Shown here: piece by piece, positions 24,986 through 34,932 of the stretch
How the letters are laid out: the number at the start of each line of letters is the position of its first letter
Position numbering within the stretch: position 1 is the stretch's first letter
NCBI GenBank assembly: GCA_016793725.1
Contig: JAEUJP010000838.1
Span: 1-40,134 of the forward strand
Source of the DNA: Myxococcaceae bacterium
GTDB taxonomy: Bacteria > Myxococcota > Myxococcia > Myxococcales > Myxococcaceae
DNA length: 40,134 nt
Reading direction: 5' to 3'
Notes under the pieces: model-generated
Database searches by the model: none
The model's input: only the letters and a program-made list of their open reading frames with translations
Told to the model about the DNA's origin: nothing
Position numbers and translations under genes: made by a program

Positions 24986-27382
24986 ATGTCCGCACAGCCC
25001 TACTTGCGGCCCACCTCCGCGCTCGATCGGCGGACGATGGGGAAGTACGACGTCTTGTGTCGCCTCTCGACCGGCGGCATGTCGGAGATTTTTCTCGCGT
25101 ACCAGAAGGGCCTCGCCGGCTTCCGCAAGATTGTCGTGCTGAAGAGCATTCTGCCCGACATTCGCGGCGAAGAAGAGTTCGTGCGCATGTTCTTGGACGA
25201 GGCCAAGACCACCGCCCTCTTCAACCACCCCCACATCGCGCAGGTGTTCGACCTCGACGTCGACACGGACACGCTCTTCCTTGCCATGGAGTTCGTGCAG
25301 GGCTGCACCCTCGTCGAGATGGCCCGCGCCTGCCGCCAGGCGAAAGAGCCCATACCCATCGGGTTCACGCTGCTGTCGGTGCGCGACACCGCCCTCGCCC
25401 TTCACTACGCCCACACGTTCACCGACCCGCGCGGCCGCAAGCAGGTCGTGATTCACCGCGACGTCGCCGAGAAGAACATCATGGTGACGTACGACGGCAC
25501 CACGAAGCTGCTCGACTTCGGCATCGCGAAGGCGCTCGGCAAGGCGAACGGCCGCACCACCGTCGGCATGGTGAAGGGCACGAGCGGCTACATGAGCCCC
25601 GAGCAGATTCGCGGCGAGCCGCTCGACGCGCGCTCCGACGTGTTTTCGCTCGGCGTCGTGCTGCACGAGTGCCTGACCGGCATGCGCCTGTTCCACGGCA
25701 AGACGCCCGAAGAGGGCATGCTGTCGGCGCTGCGCGAAGAGATTCCTCCGCCGTCGCGGCTCAACCCCGACGTCTCGCCCGCCATCGACGCCGTCGTGCT
25801 CAAGGCCCTCACCCGCGAGCGCGACCTGCGCTTCAACACGTCGCTCGAGTTCGCGCGCGCCGTCGAGAAGGCCGCGATGGGCCAGATGTGGCACCCCGAG
25901 CAGAGCGGCGAGCTCGTAATGCGCCACTTCGAAGACCGCGTGAAGCAGACGCGCGAGCTCATCGAGTCGACGCAGGCCGGCGAGAACACCGGCGAGCTCA
26001 AGGTGGGCAAGCTGCTGCAAGAGCTCCAGAACGCGCGCGAGACCGGCGTGCCCGTCGACCGCGAGCGCACCCGCACCGACCCGGGCGACAAGCCGATGAC
26101 TCCGCCCATGCCGAGCGCGAACCGGCCCACGCCCGTGCAGGTGACGACCCAGCCTCCGCGCCCGAAAGAGTCGGGCAACCGCGGCAACCTGCGCCCGCTG
26201 CCGCCGCCGCCCGTGCCCGAGGTGACGAGCACCGGCGAGACGCGCGAGGTGACCGACCCCGCCGCCGTCGGCAACCCGCCGCTGCCGCAGCCGCGCAGCT
26301 CGCTCACCTCGCTGCCGGTGCAGCTGACGCCGCAGCCCGCACAGCGCTACGACGACGACGACGTCGGCGCGAAGACGATACCCGCCGCGATGCTGCCGAA
26401 CGGGCTGTTCGCTCCGCCCGCCGAGGTGCTGGCCGCCCAGACGCGCAGGCCGAACCCGCTGCCGCCGCCGGTGGTGACGCCACCGCCCGCTCCACCCGCT
26501 CCGGCGAGCCTGCACTCGACCGACGAGACGACCACGGGCGGCGACAAGCCGGCGCCGAAGAACGGCTCGGGGTGGGAAACGTACGACGACGGCGGCGACG
26601 AAGACGACGACCCCGGCATCAAGACGACCATCGCACGCCCGTTCGACGACGAGCGCACGTCGACGACGCCGCGCGGGCGCAAGCGCAAGCTCGGCGGCTA
26701 CGTCGCCGGCGGCCTCTTCGTGGGCCTGGGCGCGCTCGGCGCGCTGATGTTCGTGCTCGAGCTCGGCCCGTTCGCGCAGCCGCGGGGCCCCCAGCCGCCG
26801 GTGAAGTTCCCCACCGCCGAAGCGCAGCCCGAGCCGGCGCCGGCTCCAACTCCGACTCCGAAGAAGGAGCCGGTCGCCGTGAAGAAGGTCGACCCGCCAC
26901 CCGCGCCGGTCGAGCCGGTGAAGCCCCCTGCTGCGCCAGAGCCGGCGCCCGAGCCGGCTCCGGCGCCCACGAGAGAGCCTGCCGTCGCGGCGGTCGTCGA
27001 GCCGCCGCCCGCGCCCGCGCCCGCGCCCGAAACGAAGCCCAAGGCCCAGAAGACCGAGCGCACGAACAAGCGCCGGCCGCCGGGCAAACGCGTCGCGTCG
27101 AAGGAGCCCGAAGAGGACGAGCCCGAGCCCGCCGAGGCGGCTGCGAAGGCGGCTCCTGCGGTGACCGGCAACGCGACGCTCACGCTCGTGATGGAGGCCG
27201 GCCTGCTCGTGACGCTCAACGGCACCGAGCTCGGCCAGACGCCGCTCTTCACGAAGCCGGTGCCGGTCGGCCGTCAGGTGTTCAAGATTTTTGCGCCGAG
27301 CGGCGAGGCGCGCACGCTGGCCATCGACATCAAGCCGGGCGCGAACTCGAGCCGGCACGACTTCGAGTCACTCGGCAGGTAG
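24986..27382 (+). CDS. Transmembrane Ser/Thr protein kinase with PEGA-like C-terminus
   Basis: This is a 798-residue eukaryotic-like kinase from ATG 24986. The kinase domain (21-290) has the Gly loop LSTGGMSEIFLA, catalytic Lys53 (VLK), HRDVAEKN (157-164; Asp159, Asn164), DFG (177-179) and the activation end GYMSPEQIRG. The myxobacterial HRDVAxKN loop replaces the usual HRDLKxxN. A helical segment is followed by about 200 Pro/acidic low-complexity residues, one membrane span (about 571-593, YVAGGLFVGLGALGALMFVL), another Pro/Glu-rich linker and a C-terminal PEGA-like beta domain (about 730-798, LTLVMEAGLLVTLNGTELGQTPLF). It shares architecture and close sequence with the kinase at 29923. Substrate unknown; FHA proteins are natural partners. 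Confidence 0.93.
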   Translation: MSAQPYLRPTSALDRRTMGKYDVLCRLSTGGMSEIFLAYQKGLAGFRKIVVLKSILPDIRGEEEFVRMFLDEAKTTALFNHPHIAQVFDLDVDTDTLFLAMEFVQGCTLVEMARACRQAKEPIPIGFTLLSVRDTALALHYAHTFTDPRGRKQVVIHRDVAEKNIMVTYDGTTKLLDFGIAKALGKANGRTTVGMVKGTSGYMSPEQIRGEPLDARSDVFSLGVVLHECLTGMRLFHGKTPEEGMLSALREEIPPPSRLNPDVSPAIDAVVLKALTRERDLRFNTSLEFARAVEKAAMGQMWHPEQSGELVMRHFEDRVKQTRELIESTQAGENTGELKVGKLLQELQNARETGVPVDRERTRTDPGDKPMTPPMPSANRPTPVQVTTQPPRPKESGNRGNLRPLPPPPVPEVTSTGETREVTDPAAVGNPPLPQPRSSLTSLPVQLTPQPAQRYDDDDVGAKTIPAAMLPNGLFAPPAEVLAAQTRRPNPLPPPVVTPPPAPPAPASLHSTDETTTGGDKPAPKNGSGWETYDDGGDEDDDPGIKTTIARPFDDERTSTTPRGRKRKLGGYVAGGLFVGLGALGALMFVLELGPFAQPRGPQPPVKFPTAEAQPEPAPAPTPTPKKEPVAVKKVDPPPAPVEPVKPPAAPEPAPEPAPAPTREPAVAAVVEPPPAPAPAPETKPKAQKTERTNKRRPPGKRVASKEPEEDEPEPAEAAAKAAPAVTGNATLTLVMEAGLLVTLNGTELGQTPLFTKPVPVGRQVFKIFAPSGEARTLAIDIKPGANSSRHDFESLGR

Positions 27383-27385
27383 CCG

Positions 27386-29566
27386 TCACTGGTTGCCGAG
27401 GGGCGGCACCGTGGTGCCGAGGGGCTCTTCGCGGTGGTCGTGGCCGGGCCCGCCGAACGTGCCGAGCCACGGCTCGTAGGCCGGCGAGATGAGCGGCAGC
27501 GGGTACGAGTGAAACGCGGCCGAAGAGCTCGCGAACGGCGGGTCACACTTGCCGCAGGCATCGGAGCCCTCCATCAGCGACATCGAGCCCTCGCTCACCT
27601 CGAACAGCTGCGGCTCTGACCGGCCGTCGAGCGCGAGCGGGCACGTGAAGGCCTCGCTGCCGTCGCGGGTGTCGATGGCCTTCAGGTAGCGCTTGCCGAG
27701 GGCCTCGGTGAACGTGAGGGCGACGGTGCGCTCGCCGCCGCGCACGGCCCACTTCGCGAGGCGGAGCTGGTCTGACCAGAACCGCTCGGGCGCGGTGAGC
27801 GTATGCGCCCACCGCTCGGTCGGGGTGCCGGCCTCGTAGCCCTTCAGCACCGACTGCCCGACGGTCGGCGCGGGCACCGAGCGCTCGCGCGTCACGACGA
27901 GCCGGCCGAACGGCGCCGCGAGGGTGTACACATTCGCGCCGGTCGCGGCCATCACGGCGATGGCGCTGTTCTCGGGGTACAAGAGCCCGGTCGCGACGGC
28001 GAGCTCGCCGCCCACGAGGCGCGGGTCGTTGTACTTCCAGCGGAAGACGCCGTCGCGCGTGAAGCTCATCACCGTCGTGTTGTTGCCGGGCACGAGCGGC
28101 GCGGGGTGGCCGATGGTCTGCGAGAACGAGATGAAGAGGTTGCCCACCGAGTCGGCCGCGAAGCCGTACGGGTGCGGGTGGTTGCACAGGTCGAGCACGG
28201 GGTCTTCGAGCTTCTGGCCCGAGACGAGCCCGCCGCTCGCGTTGAGCACCACCAGGTAGTACTGGCGGCAGTTGCTGGTCGCGTTGGGGTTGGTGCTCTT
28301 CGGGTATGCCTCGAACAGCGCCGCGAGCCGGTCGGAGCCCTGCACCGCCATGCGCGCCATGAAGATGGTCTGCGTGAAGTTCAAGAAGTCAGGCCGGGCG
28401 ACACGCACGTCGAACGTCCACACCGATTCGCCGCTGGCGAGGTCGATGGCCGTAATCTTCCCGTTCACGGCCGCGGGGTAGTCGGCGCAGATGAGCCGGT
28501 TGTTCCACAACATGCAGCGGCGCGAAGAGCCCTCGGCGCCGTCGACGGCGCGCGGCGTGTTCGCGCGCAGCCTGGGCGGCGAAGAGAAGAAGCCCATCAG
28601 CGAGACCTGGCCATCAGGCTCGAGCACGAAGTCGTGGTACTGCGTGGGCGACTCGCCGGCGTCGGGGTGGCTCGCGGCCGAGTCGAAGCTCCAGCTGTCA
28701 CCGAGCACGGTGGCGGGGTCGCGCACGCAGGTCGAGGCCTCGCAGCGGCCCTCGCCCTGGCAGGGTGACGCCTGGGCGCAGACGTAGCCGTCGGGCGGGT
28801 CTCGCATCACACACTCGCCCGAGATGCAGACCTGAGCCTGGTCACACGTCTGAACGGGGCCGCAGGCGGCGCCGTCGTCCATCGGGGCGAAGCCGCAGCC
28901 GCTGGTCGGGTCGCAGACGCCGCGCATGCATGCGCCGTCACCGGGGCACGGCGGAGCAGGCAGGTGCTCGCAGCCGTTCGTCGCGTTGCAGACGTCGACG
29001 GTGCAGGCGTTGCCGTCGTCGCAGCTGACGGGGGTGCCGACGCAGCGGCCAGCCTGACAGACGCCGCCGATGACGCAGACGCTGGCGGAGTCGCAGGAGG
29101 TGCCGTCGGCCTGGAGGCGCTCTTCGCAGCGGCCGCTGGCGCGGTTGAAGTACGACTGCTTGCAGGCGTCGGTGACGGGGCAGTCGGGCACGTCGGTGCC
29201 GGTGACGATGAGCTCTGACGCGTAGACCTGGCCTTCGGCGACGAACGAGAGGGTGGCGGTGAAGGTGCCGGCGGTGAGCGGGGTGGCACGAACGGTGACG
29301 TCGCTGCCGCCGCTCTGGGCCTCGAGGGGCACGAGCACGAGCTCGAAGGGGGCAGAGACCTCACGCCACTCGAGGGGCACCGAGGAGCGGCCCTCGTTCA
29401 TCACCCGGAGGTGACCGTCGATGGACTGACCGGCGAGGGTGCGGCCGAAGTCGAGGCGGGCGGGGTCGAGGCGAACGGCTCCCGTGGAGCTCTTGAGCCC
29501 TGGGTCTCTGCACCCGGTGACGAGCGCCAGACCCGCGACGACAGCGAGCTTCGAGAAGCTCCGCAC
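27386..29566 (-). CDS. Large lipoprotein: Ig-like, Cys-rich and beta-propeller regions
   Basis: This is a 726-residue protein from GTG 29566. The frame extends upstream to ATG 29665, but a strong GGGAGGG site (29577-29571) sits 4 bases before this GTG and the product then has an ideal signal (MRSFSKLAVVAGLALVTGC, lipid Cys19). Residues 25-125 look like an HYDIN/ASPM-type Ig-like domain (LDPARLDFGRTLAGQSIDGHL). Residues 125-280 are Cys-rich with CDDGNACTVDVCNATNGC-type repeats like those of the first gene in the window. The remainder is a PQQ/quinoprotein-like propeller (GKITAIDLASGESVWTFDV). Probably surface-exposed; function unknown. It converges with kinase 1, 3 bases apart, and lies between the two kinase paralogues. 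Confidence 0.85.
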   Translation of the reverse strand: MRSFSKLAVVAGLALVTGCRDPGLKSSTGAVRLDPARLDFGRTLAGQSIDGHLRVMNEGRSSVPLEWREVSAPFELVLVPLEAQSGGSDVTVRATPLTAGTFTATLSFVAEGQVYASELIVTGTDVPDCPVTDACKQSYFNRASGRCEERLQADGTSCDSASVCVIGGVCQAGRCVGTPVSCDDGNACTVDVCNATNGCEHLPAPPCPGDGACMRGVCDPTSGCGFAPMDDGAACGPVQTCDQAQVCISGECVMRDPPDGYVCAQASPCQGEGRCEASTCVRDPATVLGDSWSFDSAASHPDAGESPTQYHDFVLEPDGQVSLMGFFSSPPRLRANTPRAVDGAEGSSRRCMLWNNRLICADYPAAVNGKITAIDLASGESVWTFDVRVARPDFLNFTQTIFMARMAVQGSDRLAALFEAYPKSTNPNATSNCRQYYLVVLNASGGLVSGQKLEDPVLDLCNHPHPYGFAADSVGNLFISFSQTIGHPAPLVPGNNTTVMSFTRDGVFRWKYNDPRLVGGELAVATGLLYPENSAIAVMAATGANVYTLAAPFGRLVVTRERSVPAPTVGQSVLKGYEAGTPTERWAHTLTAPERFWSDQLRLAKWAVRGGERTVALTFTEALGKRYLKAIDTRDGSEAFTCPLALDGRSEPQLFEVSEGSMSLMEGSDACGKCDPPFASSSAAFHSYPLPLISPAYEPWLGTFGGPGHDHREEPLGTTVPPLGNQ

Positions 29567-29733
29567 CCGACCCTCCCGGCACAACAACGTCATCATCGTG
29601 GCACCCGTTCGTGTAGGTCTGAAAGTCACTGCCAGATTCGTGCGAACGCGTGGGGGGCGGGGCAACGGCTGCTGCTTCGACTTGTTTGAAGTGATCTGAT
29701 CTTCAGAAGCGGTAGAAGCAGGGCCTGTGAGTT

Positions 29734-29884
29734 TGTGGGAAACTCCAAAACGTCACAGTCGCCCGGCACTTCCCCCTCATTCACCTGTGGGAACCTCAAG
29801 TGGTTTTCAACAGCCACCCACAGCCCGGGTGTGCGTAGGTTCAGTTCACACAGTCGGTCTGGTGGACGCACAGGTGTTTCCACA
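29734..29884. other. Second cluster of DnaA-box-like 9-mers
   Basis: The 356-base gene-free stretch 29567-29922 contains DnaA-box-like sites at 29734-29742 (complement TTTCCCACA), 29786-29794 (complement GTTCCCACA), 29804-29812 (TTTTCAACA) and 29876-29884 (GTTTCCACA). Three of these are identical to sites in the dnaA-rpmH gap, and the shared words extend to 10-11 bases (GTTTCCACAGC, CCTGTGGGAAC, TGTGGGAAAC). The sites are in mixed orientation, unlike the main origin. No gene or other structure is seen in the stretch apart from the promoter region of the second kinase. Confidence 0.5.
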
Positions 29885-29922
29885 GCCTGCCAACAGGTCG
29901 GCGCTGGTAACCTGACGGCGCC

Positions 29923-31647
29923 ATGCGCAGAGCGACCGGGGAGGTGGCGTTGAGCGACGACCCGTACCGGGGCATGAAGATTGGCCGGTACGAGGTTCTG
30001 TCGCAGCTCACCGCCGGCGGCATGGCCGAGCTCTTTCTCGGCTACACCGCGGGCCCGGGTGGCTTTCGCAAGTACGTCGTCATCAAGCGCATTCTTCCCG
30101 ACGCCAAGAACAACGACACGTTCGTGAAGATGTTCCTCGACGAGGCGCGGGTCACCGCCGCGTTCGCGCACCCCAACATCGCCACCGTCTTCGAGCTCGG
30201 CACCGACGAGACCGACCTCTTTCTCGCGATGGAGTTCATCTCGGGCCAGAACCTGAACCAGGTCACCGCCGTGTGCGCGAAGAAGCGCGCCGTGCTGCCG
30301 ATCGGCTTTTCGGTCTCGGTCTCGCACGACATCGCGCTCGCCCTGCACTACGCGCACACGTTCAGGGCGCCTGATGGCAACTCGTCACCCGTGATTCATC
30401 GCGACGTCGCCCAGAAGAACATCATGGTGACGTACGAGGGTGTCGTGAAGCTGCTCGACTTCGGCATCGCGAAAGCGCGGGGCTCGCTCGGGCGCACGCA
30501 CGTCGGCACGGTGAAGGGCACGACCGGCTACATGAGCCCCGAGCAGGTGCGGGGCGACCCGCTCGACGGTCGCAGCGACGTGTTCGGCCTCGGCGTGGTG
30601 GTCTACGAGATGATTACGGGGCGGCGGCTCTTCGCGGCTGAGAACGAAATCGAAGAGATGAAGATGATTTTGACGGCGCCGATACCGCGGCCGTCATCGC
30701 TGGTGCCGGTGATACCCGAGCCACTGTCCGACATCGTGCTGCGTGCGCTGGCGCGAGAGAAGGCCGACCGGTGGGCGAGCGGTAAAGACTTCGCGAAGGC
30801 GCTGTCGACGCAGTGCGGGAACCTGCTGTTCGATCAGGAGCAGCGCGCGATGTTCATGCGCGAGCACTTCGATGATCAGATGAAGGCGACGGCGGCCCTG
30901 ATGGGGTCGATTTCCGACTCGTCGGCCAAGCAGCTGGTCGTCGCCAAGGCCGTGAAGGCGATTCGCGGCGACGGCGGCGCGATGTCGAACGCGAAGCCGA
31001 TGTCGAAAGACGAGGCCAAGGCTGCGAAGGCGAAGCCGAAGAAGCGCGACACGCCCGTCGACGACACCGACCTGCAGCTCGCGCTGGTGAAAGCACAGGC
31101 CGAGGCGCTCGGCACCGGTGGCCCTGGCCCCGCACCGCAGGCGTCGTGGAAGATTCCACCCCCCGCGACGGCGGTCGCAGCCCCCCCGACCAACCCCGAG
31201 GCGCCGAAGTCGAACGTGACGCTGATTCTCGGCGCGCTGCTCATCGGCATGGCGATGCTCGGCGGCGCCCTCTACAAGGTCGCGTTTCACGACAGCGACG
31301 GTGGCGGCGGCGGGCCCGAGCCCGTGCTCTACAACCCGGCCGTACCGATTCCGCATCAAGACGACGGCGTCGAGCCGCCGAAGAAGCCCGACCCGCCGCC
31401 CGACAAGCCGAAGCCGGTGCCGGTGCGCACCGGCCAGGTGACGCTCGTCGTGCTGCCGGCCGCGACGATTTATCGGGGCAAAGTCGAGCTCGGGAAGTCG
31501 CCGCTCTTCAACATCGACCTGCCGCTCGGCACCCACCTGCTCACGGTCGTCGGCGACGACGGCGTGAAGCGCGTGCTCTCGGTCAGGGTCGCCGAGGGCA
31601 AAAACGCGGCGATGAAGGTGCAGCTGAACGACCTGCCGACGCGGTAG
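29923..31647 (+). CDS. Transmembrane Ser/Thr protein kinase (paralogue of the kinase at 24986)
   Basis: This is a 574-residue kinase from ATG 29923. TTG 29950 is a serious alternative because GGGGAGG lies 5 bases before it and the product would then start MSDDPYRGMKIGRYEVL, like its paralogue. The kinase domain has LTAGGMAELFLG (29-40), Lys55 (VIK), HRDVAQKN (159-166), DFG (179-181) and GYMSPEQVRG. A membrane span lies near 430-446 (ILGALLIGMAMLGGALY), then a Pro/Lys linker and a C-terminal PEGA-like domain (about 500-574, VTLVVLPAATIYRGKVELGKSPLF). The linker is shorter than in the paralogue. The upstream gap carries DnaA-box-like sites that could tie its expression to replication. Confidence 0.93.
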   Translation: MRRATGEVALSDDPYRGMKIGRYEVLSQLTAGGMAELFLGYTAGPGGFRKYVVIKRILPDAKNNDTFVKMFLDEARVTAAFAHPNIATVFELGTDETDLFLAMEFISGQNLNQVTAVCAKKRAVLPIGFSVSVSHDIALALHYAHTFRAPDGNSSPVIHRDVAQKNIMVTYEGVVKLLDFGIAKARGSLGRTHVGTVKGTTGYMSPEQVRGDPLDGRSDVFGLGVVVYEMITGRRLFAAENEIEEMKMILTAPIPRPSSLVPVIPEPLSDIVLRALAREKADRWASGKDFAKALSTQCGNLLFDQEQRAMFMREHFDDQMKATAALMGSISDSSAKQLVVAKAVKAIRGDGGAMSNAKPMSKDEAKAAKAKPKKRDTPVDDTDLQLALVKAQAEALGTGGPGPAPQASWKIPPPATAVAAPPTNPEAPKSNVTLILGALLIGMAMLGGALYKVAFHDSDGGGGGPEPVLYNPAVPIPHQDDGVEPPKKPDPPPDKPKPVPVRTGQVTLVVLPAATIYRGKVELGKSPLFNIDLPLGTHLLTVVGDDGVKRVLSVRVAEGKNAAMKVQLNDLPTR

Positions 31648-31649
31648 TT

Positions 31650-31695
31650 CGCTCCGCTCAGGGTGGAGCGGAGGCCGAAGGCCGCAGTCGAAGCG
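31650..31695. repeat. Dispersed palindromic intergenic repeat, copy 2
   Basis: It starts CGCTCCGCTCAGGGTGGAGC and ends CAGTCGAAGCG, in the gap just after the second kinase. CGCTCC/GGAGCG forms a stem with a 9-base loop, and GGCCGAAGGCC a second small stem. Related to copies at 7729 and 31719. Confidence 0.6.
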
Positions 31696-31718
31696 TGTCG
31701 AGGTGGCGACTCACGCCG

Positions 31719-31767
31719 CCCTTCGACTTCGCGTCCGCTGCGCGGCCGCTCCGCTCAGGGTGAGCGG
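31719..31767. repeat. Dispersed palindromic intergenic repeat, copy 3 (inverted)
   Basis: It begins CCCTTCGACTTCGCG and ends CCGCTCAGGGTGAGCGG, the inverted form of the copy at 7729-7772 and the best match to the widespread CCCTGAGC...GTCGAAGGG intergenic repeat type. It sits 24 bases from copy 2, giving a paired arrangement between convergent genes that may also serve as a bidirectional terminator. Confidence 0.7.
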
Positions 31768-31787
31768 GCAGCTTCAACACAGCTCAC

Positions 31788-31856
31788 AGCTCTTTGAGCA
31801 TCGCTGCTTCCCAATGCTCTTCGAGCATGGCCCTTCGCTTACAGCTCTTTGAGCAT
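31788..31856. repeat. Three tandem copies of the 3' end of the peroxiredoxin gene
   Basis: The minus-strand word ATGCTCAAAGAGCT, encoding the last residues of the peroxiredoxin, occurs at 31856-31843 (in the gene), as ATGCTCGAAGAGC at 31827-31815, and again exactly at 31801-31788. Spacing is 27-28 bases. Each unit is partly self-complementary (GCTC/GAGC), so the array can also form hairpins between the convergent kinase and peroxiredoxin genes. Confidence 0.65.
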
Positions 31857-32336
31857 CGCTTCGGCGCTCGAGACCTCGAACTTGCCGGGCTCTTCGACCT
31901 TGACCTTCTTCACGACGCCGTCTTCGACGAGCATCGCGTAGCGCTTGCTGCGCACGCCCATGCCGCCCTTCGAGATGTCGTTCTCGAGGCCGAGCTTCTT
32001 CGTGAGCTCTGCGTTGCCGTCGCCGAGCATGCGAATCTTGCCGATGGCGTTCTGCTCTCTACCCCAGGCGGCCATGACGTAGCCGTCGTTGACCGAGAGG
32101 CACCACACCTCGTCGACGCGCTTGGCCTTCAAGGCGTCGAGGTTCGCGAGGTAGCCGGGCACATGCTTCGCCGAGCAGGTCGGGGTGTACGCGCCAGGGA
32201 GCGCGAAGATGACGACGCGTTTGCCCTTCGCCTCGGCGGCGGCGTTCACCGGCTTCGGAGCGAGCGGGCACGCTTCGCCGAACTCGGTGGACTCGTACAG
32301 CGTGGCCTCGGGCAGCTTGTCGCCGACGTTGATCAT
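31839..32336 (-). CDS. Peroxiredoxin, Prx5-like
   Basis: This is a 165-residue thiol peroxidase from ATG 32336. The active site is PGAYTPTCSAKHVPGY (near residues 47-62) with the peroxidatic Cys in the T-x-x-C form, and the later RSKRYAMLVEDGVVKKVKVEE segment is typical of the Prx5 (hybrid peroxiredoxin) group. It reduces peroxides with electrons from glutathione/glutaredoxin or thioredoxin; there is no fused glutaredoxin domain here. The start lies 21 bases after the stop of the propeller gene, which is itself coupled to dnaA, so it is probably the third gene of the dnaA transcript. The 3' end has been partially duplicated downstream. Confidence 0.92.
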   Translation of the reverse strand: MINVGDKLPEATLYESTEFGEACPLAPKPVNAAAEAKGKRVVIFALPGAYTPTCSAKHVPGYLANLDALKAKRVDEVWCLSVNDGYVMAAWGREQNAIGKIRMLGDGNAELTKKLGLENDISKGGMGVRSKRYAMLVEDGVVKKVKVEEPGKFEVSSAEAMLKEL

Positions 32337-32357
32337 GGTGACGGGCGAGATAGCCGG

Positions 32358-33244
32358 TCAGCTGCCCGTACGCCACAACACCTTGCCGCTCTGCACGTCG
32401 AATGTCGTCACCCCGTGGTGGCCCACCAGCACCAGCAGCTCACCCTTCACCAGAAACGCGTCGTGCACCGTGCCCGGGTCGGGAATCGGCGTCGACCACC
32501 TCACGCTCTCACCCACGCGGCTCACCAGCTGCCCCGTCTCGGTGCCCAGCGCCTGCCGGTGCATCACGAAGAAGTCGCCGTCGAGCTCGAGCGGCTGCGC
32601 CTCGCCGCACAGGTACTGCGGCTCGAGAAACGTTCGTTCACCGCCGAGCCGCCGCTTGTCGAGCGTCAGCTGCTTGCGCTCGGTCGTGCCGTCGCGCTCG
32701 CTCGTCAGCCACCCACGGCCCGTCTCGGCGCTGACCCGCAGCACGCCCTTGCTCGACGTGCAGGTGACCTTTCGGTCAGACACCGCCTTGCCGCTCTGCA
32801 GGTCGAGCACCGTGTACGTGCCGTCGGTCAGCTTCACCCGCACGAACGCGCCGTCGTCGCAGACGTTGCCGTCGGCGGCGCTCAGGTTCGCCGTCACCTC
32901 GGTCTCGAGCGACGGCAGCCCCCAGCCCTCGATGACGTACGGCGCGCGCGGCGCGTGCAGCCACAGCCGGTTGCCTGCGAACGCGAACACCGAGAGCGCT
33001 CCCGGTGAGCGCTGGTTCAGCCGCTTGCCCGTGCGCAGCTCGAGCACCGCGATGCGTGACGTGCTGCTGTCTTCGTCTTCACGGTACTCGTCGACGACGA
33101 GCGTATCGCCCGAGAGCCAGGCGCCGGTCGCGCCGTCGGGGCCGCGAAAGTGGGCGTACGTGAAGCCCGCGCCCATCGCGACCGCGGTGAGGCCGACCGT
33201 GAAGATGAGCGTGTAGCGGCCCGAGTGGTCAGGCTTCTCGCTCA

Positions 33245-33245
<1 letters not shown>
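32358..33245 (-). CDS. Membrane-anchored PQQ-like beta-propeller protein, coupled to dnaA
   Basis: This is a 295-residue protein from ATG 33245. The frame is open 56 codons upstream inside dnaA, but that extension is Arg/His-rich shadow; the chosen ATG overlaps the dnaA stop as TGATG, a classic coupling arrangement. An N-terminal anchor (about 10-30, YTLIFTVGLTAVAMGAGFTY) is followed by repeated propeller-like strands: SGDTLVVDEY, RIAVLELRTGKRL, YTVLDLQSGKAV and a C-terminal VTTFDVQSGKVLW, the PQQ/quinoprotein blade pattern. Three Cys. Likely extracytoplasmic. Function unknown; its place directly behind dnaA is unusual, since dnaN is the common neighbour. Confidence 0.82.
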
Positions 33246-34573
<1,328 letters not shown>

Positions 34574-34665
34574 TTGGACGGTCAGAATTACCGTCTCGTG
34601 AGCCCGGCCCTCAAGCCTGATTGTCAAATGCGCGTAACGAAACGGTGATGTTTCAGCCCCGGGCC

Positions 34666-34872
34666 TGTGCATAAACACAGCCCGGAAAATCGGCCTCGTT
34701 TCGCGCGGAGCCCGTCCCCTGGGTTTGCTTCGAGTACGTGTGAATGAAAATCGTACTGGCGCTTCTCCACAGCTTTCATTTCACAGTTCCCACAGGGGGT
34801 CGGCGGGTGGTTCTCCACAGTTTCCACAGCGTTTCCCACAGGGCTTTTCCACAGCACTCGTGGTGTGGATCG
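34666..34872 (+). other. oriC: Chromosomal replication origin (oriC) with DnaA-box cluster
   Basis: The 359-base dnaA-rpmH gap (34574-34932) contains DnaA-box-like 9-mers in the same orientation at 34763-34771 and 34811-34819 (TTCTCCACA, 8 of 9), 34845-34853 (TTTTCCACA, 8 of 9), 34820-34828 (GTTTCCACA) and 34832-34840 (TTTCCCACA, 7 of 9), and 34786-34794 (GTTCCCACA, 6 of 9). Reverse-strand sites lie at 34666-34674 (TTATGCACA, 8 of 9) and 34864-34872. No exact TTATCCACA was found. Gene orientation diverges here and parS sites lie 3.6 kb away. The unwinding element is not certain; relatively AT-rich stretches lie at 34740-34755 and 34910-34920. Confidence 0.85.
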
Positions 34873-34873
34873 T

Positions 34874-34902
34874 TTGACTTCGATGTGCTCGACGGGTACG
34901 AG
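34874..34902 (+). promoter_or_regulatory. Possible promoter of the rpmH-rnpA-yidD-yidC operon
   Basis: TTGACT (34874-34879, 5 of 6) and, after a 17-base spacer, TACGAG (34897-34902, 3 of 6) precede rpmH by about 30 bases. The -35 abuts a DnaA-box-like site at 34864-34872, so initiator binding could influence transcription. The weak -10 makes the call tentative. Confidence 0.4.
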
Positions 34903-34932
34903 CGCCGCCTACTTTTTCAGGAGCATTCTGCC

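Noticed and set aside
34658..34682. CTGTG/CACAG hairpin near the dnaA start as a terminator or leader element
   Set aside because: Only a 5-bp core with a bulged extension; better explained by the DnaA-box-like TGTGCATAA it contains.
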